From Acinetobacter sp. WCHAc010034 (GTDB lineage: Bacteria > Pseudomonadota > Gammaproteobacteria > Pseudomonadales > Moraxellaceae), in NCBI RefSeq assembly GCF_001696615.3, contig NZ_CP032279.1, positions 3,348,001-3,412,000 of the forward strand: a stretch of 64,000 bases of DNA. Direction: 5' to 3'. The notes below the pieces were generated by a model, which saw only the letters and a program-made list of their open reading frames with translations, ran no database searches and was not told the origin of the DNA. Shown piece after piece: positions 27,625 to 35,258 of the stretch. A program made the position numbers and the translations under genes. The number at the start of each line of letters is the position of its first letter. Positions within the stretch are counted from its first letter, which is position 1.

Positions 27625-28465
27625 TGAGCGCGCGCTGCAGTCTGCACAGTTTGTTTTGAAAACCAAGGCCAGAAGCCTGTCTTTTGGCCGGAGGCTGTAT
27701 CAGTTTCAGGCTGCGGAGGATGGCTTGGGCGGCGCGCAGCCGCTGTTTTGGCTGAAAGCGCAGCGCTCCAGTGATTCATCCAGCAGCCCGGTTCATTATT
27801 CAGCGCAGGCGGAAGCCGGCTTTCAGCATGAGTTAAGCTTGTATCAGGCGCTGCAGCGCCAGCGCGCCGGCTTTCTGCTGCCTTTTCAGATTATTCAAGC
27901 CGATTGCTTAAATGCTGCAGAAGCGCTGTATCCGCAGGCATTGATCTTGCCGGATGCGCAGCCGCTGTTCAGCATTGACCCGCGGCGGCTGAGCGCCGCG
28001 CAGATTCAAGCGAAGCTGCTGCATGCGGCGGATGCGCTGGATCAGCTTGCGCAGCTGGGCTGGCTGCATGCAGATATCAAGCAGGAGCACTTTGTGCAGC
28101 ATGCAGGGCAGGTCAGGCTGATTGACTTGGAGCAGGCGCAGTCCATTCATGCGCCGCCTCCGCCTGTGCTGAATGCAACACCGCGCTATATGGCGCCGGA
28201 ATTGTTTCAGGGGTGGCCGAAAAGCCTGCAAAGCGATCTTTATGCGTTTGGCATTGTGCTGTATGAATGGCTGACTGGACAGCGCCTTGAGGCGCTGCAT
28301 TATGAAGATTGGGCATATTTGCATTGCCAGCGCTTAAATATTGATCTTCCTCAGCAATTCCGATGCTTTCAGCCTATGCTGCTGGCCATGTTGGCCAAGC
28401 GAAAAAGTCAAAGAATGCGTGATTTTTCCCAAGTAAAAACACGCTTAATCACTGAAATTGCTTAG
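27584..28465 (+). CDS. Protein-kinase-like protein overlapping the patatin gene
   Basis: The 293-residue product has a kinase C-lobe: LGWLHADIKQEHFVQHAGQV corresponds to the catalytic loop HxDxKxxx(N/H), LIDLEQAQ stands at the DFG position as DLE, and TPRYMAPELFQGWPKSLQSDLYAFGIVLYEWLTG matches the APE and helix-F region. The N-lobe is short, with no clear glycine loop. It could be a Ser/Thr or small-molecule kinase, or a pseudokinase. Two starts are possible: ATG 27584, which overlaps the patatin stop by 41 bases, or ATG 27602. Confidence 0.78.
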   Translation: MRQISSMQNTLQFNERALQSAQFVLKTKARSLSFGRRLYQFQAAEDGLGGAQPLFWLKAQRSSDSSSSPVHYSAQAEAGFQHELSLYQALQRQRAGFLLPFQIIQADCLNAAEALYPQALILPDAQPLFSIDPRRLSAAQIQAKLLHAADALDQLAQLGWLHADIKQEHFVQHAGQVRLIDLEQAQSIHAPPPPVLNATPRYMAPELFQGWPKSLQSDLYAFGIVLYEWLTGQRLEALHYEDWAYLHCQRLNIDLPQQFRCFQPMLLAMLAKRKSQRMRDFSQVKTRLITEIA

Positions 28466-28532
28466 AAAAAATACAAAAAACACAATTTTGTTTTTTATTT
28501 AAGCAAACAAGGCGCTTTTTTATAAAAAGTGC

Positions 28533-28559
28533 TTGTCATGCCCAGGTGATCTCTATAAT
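28533..28559 (+). promoter_or_regulatory. Promoter of the tRNA cluster
   Basis: TTGTCA (28533-28538) and a perfect TATAAT (28554-28559), 15-base spacer, 14 bases before the first tRNA. Confidence 0.6.
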
Positions 28560-28572
28560 ATACACAGCCATC

Positions 28573-28657
28573 GGGGACGTGGCGAAATTGGTAGACGCAC
28601 TGGATTTAGGTTCCAGCGCCGCGAGGTGTGAGAGTTCGAGTCTCTCCGTCCCCACCA
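28573..28657 (+). tRNA. tRNA-Leu (anticodon TAG), copy 1
   Basis: The acceptor GGGGACG pairs with CGTCCCC, and the anticodon arm CTGGA-TTTAGGT-TCCAG gives TAG. It has a long variable arm and an encoded CCA; 85 bases. Confidence 0.96.
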
Positions 28658-28693
28658 CTTAAAGCTTAAGCAATAGTTTGAGTATTAAGTTAC

Positions 28694-28767
28694 AGAGGAT
28701 TGGTGTAATGGTAGCATGACGGTCTCCAAAACCGTTCGTCAAGGTTCGAATCCTTGATCCTCTGCCA
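28694..28767 (+). tRNA. tRNA-Trp (anticodon CCA) with a short weak D arm
   Basis: The acceptor AGAGGAT pairs with ATCCTCT, the anticodon stem ACGGT/ACCGT encloses CTCCAAA, so positions 34-36 are CCA (28726-28728), and the T arm is CAAGG/CCTTG. Discriminator G and encoded CCA follow. The D arm (GTG/CAT, loop TAATGGTAG) is only 3 bp with a G-T pair and looks more like tRNA-Gly or tRNA-Gln than usual tRNA-Trp. Trp is the only reading I can support from the loop. Confidence 0.8.
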
Positions 28768-28804
28768 AGTTTTAAAAAGTCTGATGTTATATCAGCACCC
28801 TGAT

Positions 28805-28889
28805 GGGGACGTGGCGAAATTGGTAGACGCACTGGATTTAGGTTCCAGCGCCGCGAGGTGTGAGAGTTCGAGTCTCTCCGTCCCCACCA
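28805..28889 (+). tRNA. tRNA-Leu (anticodon TAG), copy 2
   Basis: Identical over all 85 bases to the copy at 28573. Confidence 0.96.
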
Positions 28890-28993
28890 TCAAATATTAA
28901 GCTGGATCAAAAACAAGCTTAATGTTGTAAAAACTTCAATGTTCAGTTGATGTTTTTAAAAAATAAAGTCCAATGCAAATTGGCATCCTAAAT

Positions 28994-29078
28994 GGGGATG
29001 TGGCGGAATTGGTAGACGCACTGTGTTCAGGTCGCAGCGCCGCAAGGTGTAAGAGTTCGAGTCTCTTCATCCCCACCA
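28994..29078 (+). tRNA. tRNA-Leu (anticodon CAG), copy 1
   Basis: The acceptor GGGGATG pairs with CATCCCC, and the anticodon arm CTGTG-TTCAGGT-CGCAG gives CAG. Encoded CCA; 85 bases. Confidence 0.96.
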
Positions 29079-29181
29079 TCAGGTATCAGGCAAAGTCAAA
29101 AAAGACTTTTTATTGAAGAATATTCAATGCTTGGCTGGTGTTTTTGGAAGTTTAAGCCCAATGCAAATTGGCACCCTAAAT

Positions 29182-29266
29182 GGGGATGTGGCGGAATTGG
29201 TAGACGCACTGTGTTCAGGTCGCAGCGCCGCAAGGTGTAAGAGTTCGAGTCTCTTCATCCCCACCA
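29182..29266 (+). tRNA. tRNA-Leu (anticodon CAG), copy 2
   Basis: Identical to the copy at 28994. The 20 or so bases upstream of both (ending GGCAT/CCCTAAAT) are also shared, so spacer and tRNA were duplicated together. Confidence 0.96.
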
Positions 29267-29277
29267 AATTTAAAAAA

Positions 29278-29304
29278 GCAAGGCATAGCGCCTTGCTTTT
29301 TTTA
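29278..29304 (+). terminator. Terminator of the tRNA cluster
   Basis: GCAAGGC-ATAGC-GCCTTGC followed by seven T, 11 bases after the last tRNA. Confidence 0.88.
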
Positions 29305-29588
29305 TTGCCTGAAAAAAAGTGGCTTGATAGCAAAGAGCGGGGGGAATGACAGGCGCCTTTATCTGAGCCACGATGAGCTGTTCAGGCATTTTGGCTTCCA
29401 TCGTTTTTGGCTATTCAGGGTGGAGCGCTGCTTTTATCTGCATCTGCAGAAGCGGGAGAATAAAGTTTAGCCGAAGAAGCATCTTGCTGCGCTTAAGCGG
29501 TATTCTCTGCAAAAAAAAAGCAGTTCATTTTAAGCGCTGCCTTGCGCGGCGGATAAAGCCGCCATTGTTCCAATAAGCCTGCAATTGT
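29305..29588. other. Intergenic region without recognised content
   Basis: No gene, tRNA or repeat that I can support lies here. The short frame at 29373 has no ribosome site and no protein-like character. Confidence 0.4.
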
Positions 29589-29626
29589 AAAAAATAAAAA
29601 GCCGGCCAATTGCCCAATTGACCGGC
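29589..29626 (-). terminator. Terminator of the 67-residue protein gene
   Basis: On the minus strand GCCGGTCAATTG-GGC-AATTGGCCGGC is followed by TTTTTATTTTTT. Confidence 0.8.
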
Positions 29627-29689
29627 ATGATGCATTTGAATGCGGTGTTTTTAAAAATCCATTTTTTCTCGATCAAAGCTTGGGCGCTG

Positions 29690-29893
29690 TTAAGCCTTTA
29701 AGTGGTCCTCAAATTCTTCGCCCAGCTGCATGGCTAAAGCATTGCCTGCAAGGTCGCAGGTGACCAGTCCATATTCCTTTTTAAAGCTGAAGCTGAAACC
29801 GCGGTTATCCGCCAAGGTGCGGACGTTGTATCCTAATTTTTCCAGCCAAAGCCGGAAGGCGATAAGGTTTTTTGCTTTAACCACTTTTTTCAC
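29690..29893 (-). CDS. Small hypothetical protein, 67 residues
   Basis: The start is GTG at 29893, because AAGGAG stands seven bases upstream. The product (KKVVKAKNLIAFRLWLEKLGYNV... ending EFEDHLKA) is a mix of a basic N-terminal helix and a beta-strand region without membrane segments. A strong ribosome site and its own terminator support a real gene. Function unknown. Confidence 0.7.
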   Translation of the reverse strand: MKKVVKAKNLIAFRLWLEKLGYNVRTLADNRGFSFSFKKEYGLVTCDLAGNALAMQLGEEFEDHLKA

Positions 29894-30436
29894 GAGCGAA
29901 CTCCTTATTCATTGTTAGATATTTAATAGGGGTGTTTAAATATCTTTTAAAGGGCCAATTTCCATATTTTTTATAAATTATTTACTTTTGATTAAAAAAT
30001 AAACCTGCTGATGCGGAAGATTGGGCTGAAGTTTTGCTAAATGATTGATTTTAATTTAGATGAATATAATGTAACGAATTATGATGGGTGTTTAGGAGGT
30101 TAAGATAAATTGGAACGGTGATTGCATTTTGGGTTGTTATGGGAAAGCGCGGTTTTTTGTTTATGTAAGCAAATATATTTTTCATAAACTGACTTTGGAG
30201 GTGATGAAATTATAGTTTGAACCATTTTCTTTTTGCTCATTTAATTGCTTATAAAATTCATATAATTATTTTTACTTTTGTTATTGCTGTTTTTTTGACT
30301 GAACAGAAGATCATATAATTTCTTCTAAGTAAATAAAATCATTGTATATATTTTGAAGAAAATTAAACACTGCTATAATGTGCTGGATTTAGCTTTTATA
30401 TAGATTAATGTTAATTAATACTTCTATTTTTTTGGG
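29894..30436. other. AT-rich intergenic region of about 540 bases
   Basis: No gene I can support. It holds an AGGAGG at 30094-30099 followed nine bases later by an ATT-started 19-codon frame (30109-30168) and a GGAGGTG directly abutting ATG-AAA-TTA-TAG at about 30197. Both could be decayed or leader peptides. A direct repeat begins at 30416, described separately. Confidence 0.35.
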
Positions 30437-30442
30437 GTGGCA

Positions 30443-31000
30443 ATGCTAAATAATACTTCTATTTTTTTTTGGGCGGTTTTGGGGTTAACGCTTTCGAGTG
30501 CAGTTGGGGCAGCCTCTATAAGCGTTAAAAATGATCGGTTGGGCTATCTGATTCAGCGTGTAGATTATCAGCGCATAGATGATTCAATTGAGAAATCTGA
30601 AAATCAGCTTTTAGGGCGCGCAAGCTGGAATATTCAATGCTGGGTAAAAGCTGGTGAAGACACCAAAATTTGCACCATGCGCAAGAATCATATTACGGTT
30701 ATGCGCATGAATGATCATTACAGCTTGAGTGTAGGCATGAAACCGGCAAAAAATTCGATTACTGTGCTGACAGTGGACGACAACAGCGCTTTGCAGGCGC
30801 GAGAAGGCTTATACCGTGACGCGCAGCCGATTATTGATCAGTTCAAGCGCGGCGCTCAAGTCAAAACCGAGTTTAAGGCATCCAATACAGCGAAAACGGT
30901 GATGAATGAAATTTCACTGGTCGGCTTTACGGATGCATTTAATGACATGCAGCAGCAGTACAGCAGGCTGGACAGCTTCGATCCGCTGCGCCGGCTCTAA
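30443..31000 (+). CDS. Secreted protein of unknown function
   Basis: The product of 185 residues has a signal peptide (IFFWAVLGLTLSSAVGAA) and a mature region rich in beta-strand patterns with two Cys (IQCWVKAGEDTKICTM) spaced to form a disulfide in the periplasm. The open frame starts with GTG at 30437; the ATG two codons later follows GGGGTGG, so 30443 is taken. Flanked by AT-rich sequence. No family is recognised. Confidence 0.7.
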   Translation: MLNNTSIFFWAVLGLTLSSAVGAASISVKNDRLGYLIQRVDYQRIDDSIEKSENQLLGRASWNIQCWVKAGEDTKICTMRKNHITVMRMNDHYSLSVGMKPAKNSITVLTVDDNSALQAREGLYRDAQPIIDQFKRGAQVKTEFKASNTAKTVMNEISLVGFTDAFNDMQQQYSRLDSFDPLRRL

Positions 31001-31057
31001 GGCGCCATTTGACAGCGCGGGGCGCAATCCACTTCCAAGCCGTTTATTGCCAGTTCG

Positions 31058-31102
31058 CAGGGCAAATGCATTCCATGTCGCTGAACGGAATGCATTTGCC
31101 TG
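31058..31102. repeat. Near-perfect 16-bp hairpin between convergent genes
   Basis: CAGGGCAAATGCATTCC and GGAATGCATTTGCCTG pair except for one extra G, with a 12-base loop. It has no T run, so it is not a standard terminator. It lies between the secreted protein gene and gloB. Confidence 0.5.
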
Positions 31103-31135
31103 AAGCAAGGGACTTTGCTGTGCGGCATAGCGCAT

Positions 31136-31867
31136 TTAAAAATTATCTTTCCATTCTCTCAGGCGCTGGAATTCTTCAGCGCTGTCTGCGCGGATAAACG
31201 GGTTGGTTTCCAGCTCCAGTTCAATGGTGCTGGGCAGGGTGCATTGCCCCAGCATACGCTGGGCTTCGACCCGGTCAAAGCGTTCCTGAAGCGCAAGATT
31301 GTCCGGTTCCGCCTGGCGCGCAAACTGCGCATTGGCCAGGGTATATTCATGCGTGCAGTAGACTTTTGTGCGCGCCGGCAGGGCAGCCAAGCGGGAAAGC
31401 GAGGCGTACATCTGCTGATGCGTTCCCTCAAATACGCGGCCGCAGCCCATGGCGAACAGCGTATCGCCGCAAAACAGGACATCCAAAGCATCGATAAAAT
31501 AAACAATGTGGCCCAGGGTATGCCCGGGAACCGCAATGATATCGACATTCAGGCCATGAAATTCAAACTTGTCTTGATCTTCCAGCGGCAGGCTGATGCA
31601 GGGGATCTTGCTCAGTTCACCGCGCGGGCCATAAACCGGAATATTGCGGCTGGCGATCAGTTCCGGCACGCCGCCAATATGGTCTTTATGCCAATGAGTC
31701 AGCCAGATCTGCGCCAGCTTCAGCTGATGCGCGCTGCAGTACTGCTCGACTAAGCCGGCTTCGGTCGGGTCAACCGCAATAACTTCGCGGGAAGCCTCAT
31801 GCTCCAGTAGCCAAATGTAGTTCTGCAGTGAATTTTTGACGTCTATGCAGTGGATTTTAAAAGACAT
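31136..31867 (-). CDS. gloB: Hydroxyacylglutathione hydrolase (glyoxalase II)
   Basis: The 243-residue metallo-beta-lactamase-fold enzyme has the metal motif THWHKDHIGG (THxHxDH), the next His in VPGHTLGH, the Asp of LFCGDTLFAMGCGR, and TKVYCTHEYTLANAQFA near residue 170, the glyoxalase II C-terminal binding block. It hydrolyses S-lactoylglutathione in methylglyoxal detoxification. It is monocistronic on the minus strand. Confidence 0.94.
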   Translation of the reverse strand: MSFKIHCIDVKNSLQNYIWLLEHEASREVIAVDPTEAGLVEQYCSAHQLKLAQIWLTHWHKDHIGGVPELIASRNIPVYGPRGELSKIPCISLPLEDQDKFEFHGLNVDIIAVPGHTLGHIVYFIDALDVLFCGDTLFAMGCGRVFEGTHQQMYASLSRLAALPARTKVYCTHEYTLANAQFARQAEPDNLALQERFDRVEAQRMLGQCTLPSTIELELETNPFIRADSAEEFQRLREWKDNF

Positions 31868-31982
31868 AGGGCAAACTTCTGATCAGCTTTAAATTATCTT
31901 TTAAGGTAGCACGAATTGATTGGGTTGAATAATGTTGCTGCCCGCCATGCATTGCCGCGGCGGGCGCGCAGGAATCCCGGGC

Positions 31983-32573
31983 TTATTCTGCAGCGTCCGC
32001 GTCTACAGCGCTGACCGCTTCGCCAATGGTGTAAAACTGGCCGCCTGCCACATGATGCAGGCTTTTCCATTCATCGCCGGCATCCTGATAATGCCAGCGC
32101 CCATCACGGAAAATGCGCTCATCGGCATAGGCGCCGATGACTTTGCCGATGAATAAATCATGCGCCTGCTGATTATGCGGTTCCGGAATCAGCTCGCATA
32201 ACAGCCAAGCCGCGCAGCCTGCGACTGCTGGAATCTTGGAATGCGGGAAATTGAATAACTCCACCCCGCATTGGCGCAGTTTTTCCGGCGCATCGTTCAG
32301 GCTGATCATGCCGAGCGCATAGACCATTTTCAGTTGCCTGAGCGTGGGCACCTGCAGCGCAAAGCAGCCGGAATTTTCAATAATCCTGCGTGTTTTTGAA
32401 CTTTTGTCCAAGACCACAGTCACTTTGGCGGGGCTGAATTCCAGAGCGCAGGCCCATGCGGCGGTCATCACGCCGGTATCCTGATGGTCTTGGGCAGAGA
32501 CAAGAACTGTCGGGCCATGATTCAGCAGGCGGTAAGATTTTTCTAATTCAACGGGCAGAAGATGATTAAGCAT
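31983..32573 (-). CDS. Flavin reductase family protein
   Basis: The protein of about 196 residues begins MLNHLLPVELEKSYRLLNHGPTVLV and continues with the FMN-binding flavin-reductase fold (VMTAAWACALEFSPAKVTVVLDKSSKTRRII, then GCFALQVPT). The frame extends 39 codons upstream, but that part has no protein character, and family members start near 32573. It likely reduces FMN for a partner oxygenase or acts on small substrates. No partner is adjacent. Confidence 0.85.
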   Translation of the reverse strand: MLNHLLPVELEKSYRLLNHGPTVLVSAQDHQDTGVMTAAWACALEFSPAKVTVVLDKSSKTRRIIENSGCFALQVPTLRQLKMVYALGMISLNDAPEKLRQCGVELFNFPHSKIPAVAGCAAWLLCELIPEPHNQQAHDLFIGKVIGAYADERIFRDGRWHYQDAGDEWKSLHHVAGGQFYTIGEAVSAVDADAAE

Positions 32574-32749
32574 GATGTTGAGCCTGTATATATTTAAAAC
32601 TCGCCGGAATACGCTATCCGGATACGAAATATACAAAAAATGAATGGAGGTTAATCTATTGAATATATAGACATCGTCATTACAAAACAATCATAAGCAG
32701 CCGCTGGAGTGCAGGCGTATAATATAAAAATGAGATTGAAGGAAAGAAC

Positions 32750-34138
32750 ATGAACATGCCGGTCGTGCTGAATATAGCCATTTTTATTGCGCTGTTAATC
32801 TTGCTTGCGCAAACACATAGAACGCAGTGGAGCCTGTCGAAAAAAGTATTTGCAGGCCTTGGGCTAGGGGTGGCTTTTGGCTTGGGGCTGCATGCGCTTT
32901 ACAGCGATTCGCCGGCTGTTTTAGCCGAGTCGATGCAATGGTTCAACATTGTCGGCAACGGCTATGTGAAGCTGCTGCAAATGGTGGTGATGCCGCTGGT
33001 TTTTATTTCTATTCTTGGCGCAGTAGTGCGCCTGCATGATGCCAGCTCTTTGGGCAAAATCAGCTTTTTAAGCATCGGCACGCTGCTCATCACCACGTTT
33101 ATTGCGGCGCTGGTCGGGGCGGCTGTGACCAACCTGTTCGGGCTGACGGCTGCCGGGCTGGTGCAGGGCACGCAGGAAACTGCGCGCCTGGCGCAGCTGA
33201 ACGCAGACTATATGGCGAAAGTGACCGACCTGAATGTGCCGAATTTTGTGCTGTCATTTATTCCAAGCAACCCTTTTGCTGAGCTGACGGGCGCCAATCC
33301 CACTTCCATTATCAGTGTGGTGATTTTTGCGGCGCTGCTGGGCATGGCGGGCCTCCAGCTGATGAAGGACGATGCGCCTAAAGGGCAGCGTGTGCTGGCG
33401 GCGATTGAAACCCTGCAGGCTTGGGTGATGAAGCTGGTGCGCCTGGTGATGCTGCTGACCCCGTATGGCGTATTTGCCCTCATTACCAAAGTGGTGGCCA
33501 GTTCAAAACTGGCGGATATCCTGAATCTTGGCGGCTTTCTGGTTGCATCCTATATCGGGATTGCGCTGATGTTCGCCGTGCATGCGCTTATTTTGGCGAT
33601 GACCGGCATCAATCCGGTTAAATTCTTTAAAAAAGTCATGCCGGTGCTGGCTTTCGCCTTTACCAGCCGCTCCAGCGCAGCCAGCATTCCGCTGAATATT
33701 GAAGCGCAGACCCGGCGCATAGGCGTGCCGCAGTCGATAGCCAGCTTTTCGGCTTCATTCGGCACCACCATTGGCCAAAACGGCTGTGCAGGGCTGTATC
33801 CAGCCATGCTGGCGGTGATGGTTGCGCCGACGGTCGGCATTAACCCGCTGGACCCGCTGTGGATTTTAACTCTGGTTTGCGTGGTCACGCTCAGCTCAAT
33901 CGGTGTTGCCGGCGTTGGCGGCGGGGCGACCTTTGCTGCCTTAATCGTCTTGCCGATTATGGGCCTGCCGGTCACGCTGGTGGCGCTGCTGATTTCAATT
34001 GAACCGCTGATTGACATGGGGCGCACAGCGCTGAATGTCAGCGGCTCAATGACTGCGGGCACAGTTACCAGCCAGCTGCTGGGGCAAACCAACAAGACAG
34101 TTTTTAATCAGGATGATGTAGATTTAACGCAGGTTTAA
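32750..34138 (+). CDS. tcyP: Dicarboxylate/amino acid:cation symporter, L-cystine type (TcyP-like)
   Basis: The 462-residue inner-membrane protein has the DAACS fold: multiple hydrophobic segments, the [16 protein letters not shown] motif, the re-entrant [15 protein letters not shown] loop, and the [21 protein letters not shown] and [14 protein letters not shown] segments. These signature loops are those of E. coli YdjN/TcyP rather than GltP or DctA. It would import cystine. A CysB-type site was not identified. Confidence 0.88.
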   Translation: MNMPVVLNIAIFIALLILLAQTHRTQWSLSKKVFAGLGLGVAFGLGLHALYSDSPAVLAESMQWFNIVGNGYVKLLQMVVMPLVFISILGAVVRLHDASSLGKISFLSIGTLLITTFIAALVGAAVTNLFGLTAAGLVQGTQETARLAQLNADYMAKVTDLNVPNFVLSFIPSNPFAELTGANPTSIISVVIFAALLGMAGLQLMKDDAPKGQRVLAAIETLQAWVMKLVRLVMLLTPYGVFALITKVVASSKLADILNLGGFLVASYIGIALMFAVHALILAMTGINPVKFFKKVMPVLAFAFTSRSSAASIPLNIEAQTRRIGVPQSIASFSASFGTTIGQNGCAGLYPAMLAVMVAPTVGINPLDPLWILTLVCVVTLSSIGVAGVGGGATFAALIVLPIMGLPVTLVALLISIEPLIDMGRTALNVSGSMTAGTVTSQLLGQTNKTVFNQDDVDLTQV

Positions 34139-34169
34139 AGCCACAATCAGAACGCACGGTTAAATTTTA

Positions 34170-34200
34170 AAAGCCAATACTGCAGTATTGGCTTTTATTT
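34170..34200 (+). terminator. Terminator of the cystine transporter gene
   Basis: The palindrome AAAGCCAATACTG-CAGTATTGGCTTT is followed by a T-rich tail. Confidence 0.82.
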
Positions 34201-34250
34201 TTAAAGATGATGAATAATGATAAATCAGCAATCAGGACTGGAAAAAACAG

Positions 34251-35114
34251 ATGAAAATGTATCAGGTCGATGCCTTCAGCGCGCAGCTTTTTAAAGGCAA
34301 CCCCGCTGCCGTGATTGTGCTGGATCAGTGGCTGGATGAAGCCTTAATGCAAAGCATTGCCATGGAAAACAACCTGTCTGAAACGGCGTTTGTCAAAAGG
34401 TTGCATGCGGAAAATGACGGCGAAAACACGGATGGCGAAAGCTATGAAATCCGCTGGTTTACGCCGGCCACGGAAGTTGACTTCTGCGGCCATGCCACGC
34501 TTGCGGCCAGCTATGTGCTGTTTAAGGACTATACTGCAGCCAAAACAATTCAATTTCATGTGAAGAATTTAGGCATATTCACCGTTCAGCAGGCGCAGGA
34601 CGGCAAAATTAAAATGAATTTCCCGGTGCGCCGCGCAGAGGCTTTAGCGGTTTATCCCGATTTGCTGAGGCAGGCGCTGAGCAAGTCGTTCAAGCAGGTG
34701 TATTTAAATGCGCAGGCTTATATTGTGGAATATGAAACGGCGCAGGATGTGCTGGATGAGCAGCCGGATTTTGAACTGCTGAAGCAACTGGGGCGCATCC
34801 GCACAGCCATTACTGCATCTGGGCATGGCGCAGCTATGGATGTCGCAATTACCGCTTTGGGCCAGCAGTATGACTGCGTATCGCGCTATTTTGCGCCAGC
34901 CAACGGCATTAATGAAGATCCGGTGACCGGCTCAATCCATACCGGCATTGCGCCGCTTTGGGCGGAAAAGCTGGGCAAAACGGAATTGCTGGCCTATCAG
35001 GCGTCTGAACGCGGCGGAGAATTGCACTGCGCCATGCTGGAAAATGAACGTATTGAAATTTCAGGCTATGCCAAGCTGTATATGCAGGCTGAGATTTATC
35101 TGGATGCGCAGTAA
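34251..35114 (+). CDS. PhzF family isomerase/epimerase-like protein
   Basis: The 287-residue product starts MKMYQVDAFSAQLFKGNPAAV and has NNLSETAFV with the catalytic Glu, then RWFTPATEVDFCGHATLAAS, and the second-half EDPVTGSIHTGIAPLW: the two-fold diaminopimelate-epimerase-like fold of PhzF proteins. In Pseudomonas PhzF acts in phenazine synthesis, but most members are of unknown substrate. There are no phenazine genes here. Confidence 0.9.
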   Translation: MKMYQVDAFSAQLFKGNPAAVIVLDQWLDEALMQSIAMENNLSETAFVKRLHAENDGENTDGESYEIRWFTPATEVDFCGHATLAASYVLFKDYTAAKTIQFHVKNLGIFTVQQAQDGKIKMNFPVRRAEALAVYPDLLRQALSKSFKQVYLNAQAYIVEYETAQDVLDEQPDFELLKQLGRIRTAITASGHGAAMDVAITALGQQYDCVSRYFAPANGINEDPVTGSIHTGIAPLWAEKLGKTELLAYQASERGGELHCAMLENERIEISGYAKLYMQAEIYLDAQ

Positions 35115-35185
35115 AATTGCGCCCTGACCGCATCCGCTTGCAGCTGCCGGCGCAATATCCGGCAGCATCTTAAAAAAACACTTTA

Positions 35186-35204
35186 TATAATGAGAATCAT
35201 TCTC
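35186..35204. promoter_or_regulatory. Fur box upstream of the M16 protease gene
   Basis: The 19-base site TATAATGAGAATCATTCTC matches the Fur consensus at 16 of 19 positions and is palindromic about the centre. It overlaps a TATAAT (35186-35191) that could be the -10, so iron-loaded Fur would block the promoter. Confidence 0.75.
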
Positions 35205-35258
35205 TAATATTGTCTGCATAACAAATTTACATTCTTTATTATTGGAAATATCAAGTTC

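Noticed and set aside
29113-29349. 78-codon frame through the last tRNA-Leu
   Set aside because: It translates a tRNA gene and its terminator.
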